Shown here: positions 16,796-23,764 of the stretch, one piece after another
Layout of the letters: each line of letters opens with the position of its first letter
Numbering within the stretch: the stretch's first letter is position 1
Assembly: GCA_946803715.1 (NCBI GenBank)
Contig: CAMPET010000017.1
Location: forward strand, 338,848 to 362,611
Reading direction: 5' to 3'
Length of the DNA stretch: 23,764 nucleotides
Source of the DNA: Beroe ovata
Taxonomy: Eukaryota; Ctenophora; Nuda; Beroida; Beroidae
Position numbers and translations under genes: made by a program
Notes under the pieces: model-generated
What the model saw: the letters and a program-made list of their open reading frames with translations, nothing else
What the model was told of the DNA's origin: nothing
Database searches by the model: none

Positions 16796-19700
16796 CATGT
16801 ATACAGTATACACACACACAGTACACATACATATACATGTTACATACACGCACACAAGCACACACGTACACACATTGACCTAATCACCAATAATAGATCA
16901 CACCTCTACACACAGAGTACACCATGAGTTATCTGACACCCCAATACTCACATGCTATGTGCGATATTATCAACAGCAATTGTGGCAGGAAAGCCGTCTT
17001 TGACACTGATGGTTATGCATGGACCGTCATAATACACGACTGTCGTATCAATACTGTGATACACAGCTGTCATATTTCAGTATTGTCATACACTGTCTGA
17101 CCTTGACGTGTGGCGATTCATGTATGCTTTTTTGTCTAACTATGATTCCATAATCAGATACCTCAGTCCCAACAACAGTGTCGTTTTTTGCGTCTTTATA
17201 TTTTGTATGTATCTAGGCTAGACTTGCCTCTATTTCCGCTATAAATTTCGATGACCTCATATTATTCTATGATATCAAAAGATTTAACTTCAACTATGCA
17301 TGCTATTCCATAGAATTCTAGACATTTAAAACAAGCGTTGTTCCTTCCATATTCCACTTACTATTACCAAGAACTTATGCTTTTTTTTCAACGAAATTTT
17401 CGTACACTTCCTGTCGCATTAAATCTTTACCAGTTGTCAAGTCAAGTGTTATACAATAAATAGAGTGTCATACTACATGCCCTGCTATGAAGTGTTAACA
17501 GATTCAATGTTACATGTCTGAAGTCTATGATCTAACGTGTGTGCGTGTGTCTGAAGCATTGTCTGATCTAAGATAGCATATTGTGCTTTATGAATATTGT
17601 AGTGTTCTTACCGAACGGCGAACGTTACTTCGGGTTGATGCATTTTGCTCACTTTTTTGTAACTCAAAACATTCAATTCGTGATAAAGAACGAACGCCTT
17701 GTTATGTTTCCAATTGCTCTCCTTGCGATGATCTTAGTCCCGTTTTCACATTTTTTCTAAGTATCTATTTCTAGGACCGGGAGAGTTTCGGTTCCCCACC
17801 GGACTGGCATTTCACCCTAGCGGTTACATAGTGGTTGTGGACCGAGCCAACACTCTGCAAGTGTTCGAGATGACGGGGTCAATTGTTAGGGAGATTACCC
17901 GGGTTGGTGTTTGTATGTTTGTTTGTGTGTTTGCTTGTTTGTTTGTTTGTGTGTTTGTGTGTGTATGTATGTGTGTATGTGTATGTGTGTGTTTGTTTGT
18001 TTGTCTGTTTGTTTGTTTGTTTGTTTGAATGTTTGTTTGTTCCCTTACCTTATTCTTGGTAGGTGCCTATGCAATATGCACGTTTGATACTTTTCGAATG
18101 TTGATTTGTGAGCATTTTCCCGATTTTTTCTCTATTTTGGTATTTCAGGACAATGAAGAAGGAAATGGAAAGCTGAAGAATCCGAATGGCGTTGCAGTGG
18201 ACAATAACGGTTATTTCTACGTGGCTGATAGCTCCAAACACAGAATCGCTGTCTATAACCCGAGTAAGTTTCTCCGAGAAAAAGTTAAACTGACTGAATG
18301 AGAAGTTTTGTTTATTACCTATTCAGTTTTGTTTTGTTATTCAGTGAAGCGAACCCGGTTCACCTCACTTCTTTCGATTCGTTATCAAATATGAATGTTA
18401 CATCTAATCCCCTTCCCCCATCAGAAGGGAAGTACTCACACGAGATAGGAGCGCGGGGGAGTAGTTCCCTCAAAACTCCCTCCTCCCTGCCCAGGGAGGA
18501 GCATGACGAGCTGACTCCCGTTAGTCCTGTGCCTCGACGACGGGTGAGCAGCTGCGATTACATGTGATACATTTGACAACTGTGACAAAACTGACACCCC
18601 ACTCTCCCTGACACCACTCTCAACTGACACCACTCTCCCTGACACCACTCTCAACTGACACCACTCTCCCCGACACCACTCTCCCCGACACCACTCTCCA
18701 CTGACACGCCACTCTCCCTGACGCCACGCTTACACCACTGTCACAACACTGACACCGCCACCATGACACCACCCCCTCCAGGATGAGTACGAGGGTAGCA
18801 GGTCCCGTGATTACCGGAGCTCCCCCCACAGCAGCAGCTCCGATCTCTACTACTCCTCTCATCACCACTACCACAGATACCCTTCTTCATCTTCTTACTA
18901 CAGAGACAGAGATTGTGAGTCATAAAAACAGCAGTATTTCTCACTCCCCCTCCCTCACTCCCCTTCCCTCACTCCCCCTCACTTCCCCCTCACACTCCCC
19001 CTCACTTCCCCCTTACCCCAGGGGTAATACCCCTTTCTCTCTTCTCAGACCGGGACTATAGCCGGGATTATTACCGTGAATCCTCATCCTCGTCTAGACG
19101 ACGAGAATCGTACGATAGACGACACGACAGATCGTCAGATCAGGAGTACCCTGCTAAGAAGATGTGAGAATGATCGCACGGGAATTAGGGGTCCTTTTCC
19201 CGTCGGTTAACAGTATCGTCATGATCAATACGCTCTGATGTAGCTCCTCTGTTTGACTCCACCCCCAACATTGACACCTGTCCGACTTTGCCAGCTGTTC
19301 GGCACCTAACTTTGACACCACTCCTGCACCTAACTTTGACACCACTTTGCCACCAAGTTTGACTCTTCTTTTATCCCCATCTCTACCCCAGGAAAGCTAA
19401 TCCTACAGACACGGAACTCAACGGACCTAGAGGTGTTGCTATCAGCTCCAAAGGGCTTGTAGTAGTTGCTGACACCACTAATCACTGTGTGGGTATTTTG
19501 TGTTTCCTCCATGCTTCAGCAGAATCCACTGCAAACGCGATAGTGCGATGGCTTTACGTGAGAATGAATAACGTCGTCAAATGGGGACCAATTTTTATAT
19601 ACTGTTGGGAAGCTTTTTTAGATGTGATTACTAGTAGTCTCTGACGTTAAGATAGTACTCGAATGCGTAATTCGATGCTAATGTACTGAATGGTGCAATT

Positions 19701-22687
19701 GTTCTTGCGATTCGGATACTTTACACAGAATAATCAATAATACGTAGGTATGTAATACGGATAGCTTTTGATTCAGTTTCGTGTGAATTGACCTTCATCC
19801 GTGAAGTTTTGCCCATAAATTCGGCATTTTGCGGTCGTTTGTTCAACATAGTGTTTTGTTCTTTGCTCTGGTTTTCTTTGCTTCTCACTGCTTGTCCCTT
19901 TTTTGCTCCTGTGTTCGTTTTTGAATGAATACTTTGTACCTTCCCTGGGAAGTTATTACTTAGTCCAAAATTAGGTGTGACGTCAAGCACCCACATTCTG
20001 TAACCTAAAACCTGTCAAATTTAGTATCCCTGATATAATATGCACTTCCTTCAATATCCGCCGGCTTATCACGATATGACATGTGATACCTATAAGGCAT
20101 CATGGATCAGGTTTCATAAATTTTGTCATGTTGACTGATAGCATGCGCATGAAACTTGACCCCTTTTTAATAATAATGCACTTGAGTACACGTCAGATTG
20201 TGATCTAACAGACTTCTGATTTGTCTTCTTGTGTGTTTATTGAATTGTTTCAATTTTTGACCATTGATGGTCAAAAATTTGTGATTTATTCAGTAGCATG
20301 AACCACCTTTTTCACTGATAGAAATATTTAATCCTACCGCATTACTCAATCACTCTTTATCTTCCTTCTTGTCAGATTTTAAACTTCAACGACTTATCGA
20401 CAGATCAAGACTAGAGTTTGGCAGGGAAAGATGCAGTTACTTCACACTGGACAGATGCAGTTATAAAGTCCATGACTGGTGGAAAATCAGATTCATCGAA
20501 AAGGATCATCCGAATTATATATTGCATATGACGGTTTAAAGAAGCAAAGAGAGAGTGCTTGCAAAGAGTACCTATGAGACATGTATGAAGCACCATGATA
20601 ATCGCAATATTTCACATATTCCACATACATTTTGGGGGACATAAGGTTGTTGCTTTGTTTGCTTGATAATTGTTCTTGCAAGCTCTTGGCCATTGTATGT
20701 GAATAAAGTTTGTTCTTTGTGTAAAACTGGGAAAACTTCTCGAATACTTTGACCTTGGATAGGCGAAGATACTTTCAATTTCCATATGCTGTATCCTTGT
20801 TTAGTTTCCATTTTGATGCCTGAACGGTAGGCTGTACCTTTGACTTGCTCGCTTGACTTCGTTCTGCCTTGATTGTTCCCAACCTCATTCATTCATGATT
20901 CACATCTATTCTTAGTTAGCTCTAGACTCTACCTGTCTCACTAACACAAACACATATCGACATATTGGCTCATGATACAGTAGGCATTCTTCCTTGACAG
21001 CAAGATTGACATGCCATTCATATCCTCTTTGGGATATTTTTGATAAATTCAATCCCAGGTTAAAATATTCACGCGTGAAGGCACATACATCAGAACTGTG
21101 GGTGAAGAGGGAGCCAAGGCTGGCCAGGTGAGGAATTATTTGAGAGACAGGAGTTCTTCCCGGGGACGTCCATAGGATTTGTCCCCTTTCAGATGAGTTG
21201 TTAACTTCCCCATTTCCCCCCTTACTCCCAGATGCGTACACCGAGTGGTGTCTCACTTGACACCAACGACAACATCTACGTTACTGACACAGAGTTACAC
21301 CGCATCACCGTGTTTTCCATCACCGGGGAGTATGTGCATCACTTCGGGAAGAAAGGTGAGTCAAAAATGAGATAATGGCAGGTGAGACAGGAGTGAGACA
21401 AGAGTGAGATTAGGAATGAGGCATGAGTGAGGCATGAGTGAAGCATGAGTGAAACAGGAATGGGAGAGGTGTGAGACTAGGAGTGAGGCATGAGTGAGAC
21501 TAGGAGTGAATTATGAGTGGTGTTGTTCTTTTTTCCCGTTTCTCTGTTCGCTTTTTTCTCGGACATGTTTCGGTGGGCTATTTCTAGTCATGTACCAGAA
21601 TCGCTGGCTATCTTTGCACACTCACCATACTTTGCAAAGTGTGTTGCACACAATTTACACTGTATACTTGACACACTCTGCACACAACTGTACAGTTTAC
21701 AGTGTGCAAGAATTTTGATGTCGCTGCTGCCGCGCACTGAGAAATTTCATCAGTCCACTCTCTCTCTCTCTCTTCTTCTAATGTAGTAATGTACACACTT
21801 CAGAGTTCAGATCATTGACTCATGTGCAGTTGTCTCGTGTGTTACAGCTACTTATCTTACTACCATGTACTTTGCTACTGAGACGTCTTGATTATAGCTG
21901 ATTCTTATTCTTTTTGCAACTCATTATTTTCTCTTCTGAACTCCCCTTCTACTCTTTTTTTCTCACTTCTCAGTCCTCAGATTCTCAAATCTAGTTTCTC
22001 AAAACCTGCATTTCCCTTTTCAACTCCCCGACAACTTTTTCTTCTCAATTCTCAGTCTTCAGATTCTCAAATCTAGTTTCTCAAAATCTACAGGTTCGGA
22101 AAACGGTGAATTCTTGTTTCCATCTGACATAGCTGTAGACCAATCTAACAACGTGTTTGTGTGTGACTGTGATAACAACAGGGTCCAGGTACGTGGATAT
22201 GGAAATTTTCTACTTTTCTATTCGATGGGGATCTGTCACATGATGTAAAATCTGACCTCCCCAAATTTGGGATTTATACCTACATTGCATGAGCGAATAT
22301 GCTGATTCAGTAGTACAGAATCAATACATATTTTGATTTTTGAATCGTCTCAAATCCAACTTTTTGAATCCGTGAGTAATACATGTGCCTTGTATACTTG
22401 AGTATGTTGAGTACAACGTCTATTCTATTTTGTGTTTGTAGTTGTAACAATCGTCTCCCGTCCCAATACCGTCTTGCCGTACCGCAACCATCTTTATCAC
22501 GTTTCCATGATCCAAGCCAATATAACAGCTGCAATCCCAGATATTTGATAAAGAGGGACAGTTCATCAGATCCGTTAACTTGGAAAGAGCCGGGACTGCC
22601 ATGAAGAAACCACTTGCTGTGGCTGTTGATTTGAAGGGGAATGTTGCTGTCTGTGATACAGGGCACCATAGAGTTTGGTTGCTATAA
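13850..22687 (+). CDS. TRIM-NHL protein (RING, two B-boxes, coiled coil, six NHL repeats), 19 coding exons
   Basis: Exons: 13850-14106, 14197-14333, 14413-14582, 14697-14881, 15026-15229, 15346-15433, 15572-15706, 15940-16090, 16248-16460, 17775-17902, 18149-18263, 18425-18543, 18782-18914, 19049-19163, 19392-19488, 21059-21127, 21232-21355, 22094-22188, 22541-22687. They sum to 2682 nt, 893 residues, with phases consistent throughout. Residues 1-160 are unrecognised. A C3HC4 RING lies at 161-200 (C161, C164, C176, H178, C181, C184, C197, C200). B-box 1 is about 240-275 and B-box 2 is 297-328 (C297, H300, C309, C312, C317, C320, H325, H328). A coiled coil runs about 330-442, then a 60-residue linker without an obvious filamin domain. 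NHL repeats fall near 507-554, 557-603, 719-760, 765-808, 812-855 and 856-893. An R/S/Y/D/H-rich insert (604-718) separates repeats 2 and 3. The expected role is E3 ubiquitin ligase with an RNA- or protein-binding propeller, related to the TRIM2/3/32/71/Brat group; no one-to-one orthologue can be named. Weak points are a GC donor after exon 1 and a GTTTGC donor after exon 4. Confidence 0.92.
16461..17774. repeat. Large TRIM-NHL intron with compound CA microsatellites
   Basis: CA-rich sequence spans about 16501-16876. A block starting ACATGTA with CAGTACA and ATACATATACAT (about 16610-16670) recurs in similar form at about 16796-16860, on the other side of a single n at 16764. The remainder (16900-17770) is ordinary AT-rich intron. 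Confidence 0.85.
17915..18040 (+). repeat. TTTG/TG microsatellite in TRIM-NHL intron
   Basis: Repeated GTTT and GT units follow closely after the donor of exon 17775-17902. They create an open frame coding only Val/Cys/Phe/Met repeats, which is a microsatellite artefact. Confidence 0.9.
18544..18781 (+). repeat. 15 bp minisatellite (CTGACACCACTCTCC) in TRIM-NHL intron
   Basis: From about 18589 to 18727 a 15 bp unit close to CTGACACCACTCTCC is repeated roughly nine times with point changes (CGACACC, TGACACG, TGACGCC). It then fades into further TGACACC words up to the acceptor at 18781. It fills most of the intron between the Ser/Pro-rich exon and the first RS-rich exon. Confidence 0.9.
18945..19020 (+). 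repeat. Pyrimidine-rich CACTCCCCCT repeat
   Basis: Irregular copies of CACTCCCCCT/CACTTCCCCCT fill most of the intron between the two RS-rich exons (18915-19048), immediately upstream of the acceptor at 19048. The long pyrimidine run could act as an extended polypyrimidine tract; this is inference. Confidence 0.75.
19255..19370 (+). repeat. Short TTTGACACCAC-type repeats in intron
   Basis: TTGACACC or close variants occur at about 19269, 19311 and 19336, with partial copies (AACTTTGACACCACT) repeated at about 25 bp intervals. They fill part of the intron at 19164-19391. The shared core TGACACC matches the minisatellite two introns upstream. Confidence 0.7.
19489..21058. other. Large TRIM-NHL intron (1.57 kb)
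   Basis: This intron splits NHL repeat 3 between HC and VKIF. It is AT-rich. A minus-strand open frame at 20572-20892 (106 residues, starting MNEVGNNQGRTK) has no recognised motif, and no target-site duplications or terminal repeats were seen around it. I see no other feature. Confidence 0.5.
21366..21512 (+). repeat. GAGGCATGAGT-type minisatellite after a donor
   Basis: Short irregular units of about 10-12 bp (GAGGCATGAGT, GAAGCATGAGT, GAGACTAGGAGT) run from just beyond the donor of the exon at 21232-21355 to about 21510. The repeats are purine-rich on the plus strand. Confidence 0.85.
21941..22092 (+). repeat. Tandem duplication of a 3' splice-site region
   Basis: CAGATTCTCAAATCTAGTTT with its flanks appears near 21978-22000 and again near 22058-22082, about 80 bp apart. 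Each copy is preceded by AACTCCCC, a pyrimidine run and TTCTCAGTC. The downstream copy ends AAATCTACAG and provides the acceptor for exon 22094-22188. The upstream copy reads AAACCTGCAT at that point and lacks the AG. Confidence 0.85.
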
Positions 22688-22856
22688 TGAAGTGTTGCTA
22701 TGGGGTGTTGCTATGAGGGAGTGGCCCTTGAAGTTGTTGGCAGTGTTGTTAAGGACGTTGCCATGTAAGTTGCTGTGGACAATACGATCGTCAACTTTTG
22801 GTAATGTGTGTCTGGGTAAATATCAATGTATATTGAAAGTTTATTGATGGATTTCC

Positions 22857-22862
22857 ATTAAA
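22857..22862 (+). terminator. Possible poly(A) signal ATTAAA for the TRIM-NHL gene
   Basis: ATTAAA, the commonest variant of AATAAA, lies 170 bp past the TRIM-NHL stop codon in AT-rich sequence. The intervening 3' UTR contains irregular GTTGCTATG repeats (about 22678-22765). No cleavage site can be seen directly. Confidence 0.4.
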
Positions 22863-23764
22863 TATCTTTCAAAATTATTTTCTGGTTATACGTCATTGAA
22901 AATTTTCATCAAAACCTATTCAACATTACACTAGCTTATTTAAATTGTATAATTCCTTTGTTATTAAGATAAACGAAGTTTCATAAAATCGTTGTTAACA
23001 TTTTTTTCTAATATTTTTTTCTAATGTTAACATTTTTTTCTATATTTCATATTTTAAATTATTACCTCACACTATAATAATTTAACTTACATAATCTATT
23101 ATCACTATGTTTGTCTTTCTTGATTACGATACAGCAATTCTATGCTATCATGTATGTGTGTGTGTGTGTGTGTTCTTGTAGGTTTGCTCATGCCATATTA
23201 CGGAATCATATGTAACAAATGCGTGTGTTTTGTTCTTGTTCTGTAAGGTATCTTTAGTCTTTAACCTTTTAACTAAGAATATTAACTTGAGAAGAATCTA
23301 AACGCGTGTTAAGATTCCTTAGTATAAGTCATGATTAGGACAATTGTTTCTTGACCATAACACGGGGCTTACTTCTGCACTCTGCATTCCTCTACAGCGT
23401 CTCTCTTGCGTAATTTCGCCATTTTGTTCGACCCCCCGATCCCACCAACAAGCAATTATGTTGCATATGTTATATTTGTTGTCCATAATGGGAAGCCTAC
23501 CCGCTTTGAACTCCCCTCACTTTTGTAAATAGTCACGTGACACGTGCTGTTATAGGTTTGAAAACGAGCATTTTGTAATTACCGTGAAATAGGGAAATGC
23601 ATTTCTAGTTAGCAAATTCTATAGTATCCTCGGCTTCTTTACACAATAGGTAAGTATAGCATTACGTAACGTTGATAGGAGTTAAGGCAAGACGTCATTT
23701 CAAACTTTAGTAGTGTCGTCAAAATTGTAGAAATAGACGGACCCACACACACACACACACACAC
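22863..23764. other. AT-rich 3' flank ending in a CA tract
   Basis: No gene is recognised. It has a short duplication of TTTTTTTCTAATATT-like words near 23000-23045, a TG tract at about 23155-23173 and a CA tract at 23743-23764 that ends the window. The open frame at 23344-23532 has no supporting features. Confidence 0.6.

Larger units (their letters stand above)
18425..19163 (+). other. RS/Tyr-rich insert exons within the TRIM-NHL propeller
   Basis: Exons 18425-18543, 18782-18914 and 19049-19163 code for residues about 604-716. They begin with a Ser/Pro/Glu-rich stretch ending VPRRR, then SRSRDYRSS, a His/Tyr-rich run, YYRDRDYRDYSRDYYR, SRRRESYDRRHDRSS and finally PAKKMK, which resembles an NLS. 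The flanks are clear NHL repeats (VAVDNNGYFYVADSSKHRIAVYNPKG before; GVAISSKG and VVVADTTNH after). The three exons total 367 nt, not a multiple of three, so skipping all of them would shift the frame; the insert looks constitutive. Confidence 0.85.

Noticed and set aside
16483-16927. Open frames rich in Thr/His on the plus strand and Cys/Val on the minus strand
   Set aside because: They are direct translations of CA/TG microsatellite DNA within an intron.
18544-18780. Short regular repeats suggesting a CRISPR-like array
   Set aside because: The 15 bp units are contiguous with no unique spacers and lie in a eukaryotic intron; it is a minisatellite.

Overview
The window is animal nuclear DNA. 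It carries two spliced, intron-rich genes in head-to-head orientation, in AT-rich DNA full of CA/TG microsatellites and small minisatellites. A transcription factor Dp gene next to a RING/B-box/NHL (TRIM-NHL) gene points to a metazoan. Most introns are about 80-250 bp, intergenic DNA is AT-rich with isolated CpG-rich patches, and CA tracts are abundant. This would suit a marine invertebrate, possibly an early-branching one such as a sponge, but the species cannot be fixed from the sequence. Short runs of n mark assembly joins (539, 764, 1446, 9588-9591, 13094, 16764).

Layout. 1-6186 holds no recognisable gene. It contains a roughly 525 bp near-identical direct repeat (1-538 and 1447-1971) whose copies abut n characters, several CA/TG tracts and a CpG-rich palindromic patch near 5460-5545. 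6187-12652 (minus strand) is a complete Dp (TFDP) gene that I could chain as 15 coding exons with matching splice phases, 732 codons plus stop. It has a winged-helix DNA-binding domain, coiled-coil/marked-box dimerisation region and an acidic/serine tail, preceded by an unusually long (about 385 residue) Q/P/G/S/T-rich N-terminus. 12653-13844 is the shared divergent intergenic region, with diverged CpG-rich tandem repeats at about 13000-13400. 13850-22687 (plus strand) is a TRIM-NHL gene, chained as 19 coding exons, 893 codons plus stop: a novel N-terminus, RING, two B-boxes, coiled coil, short linker and six NHL repeats. An Arg/Ser/Tyr-rich insert of about 115 residues lies between NHL repeats 2 and 3. 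22688-23764 is AT-rich flank ending in a CA tract.

Function. The Dp protein is expected to pair with E2F factors and control cell-cycle genes in the nucleus. The TRIM-NHL protein is expected to be a RING E3 ubiquitin ligase whose NHL propeller binds RNA or protein. The two genes share upstream DNA and so may share regulation, but no direct functional link is visible. The most striking observations are the RS-like insert in the propeller, the strong overuse of the word TGACACC across introns and exons, a three-copy CRE array at exact 10 bp spacing in a Dp intron, and the CpG-rich repeats between the two genes. All exon boundaries are manual predictions, supported by splice consensus, frame closure and protein family match.
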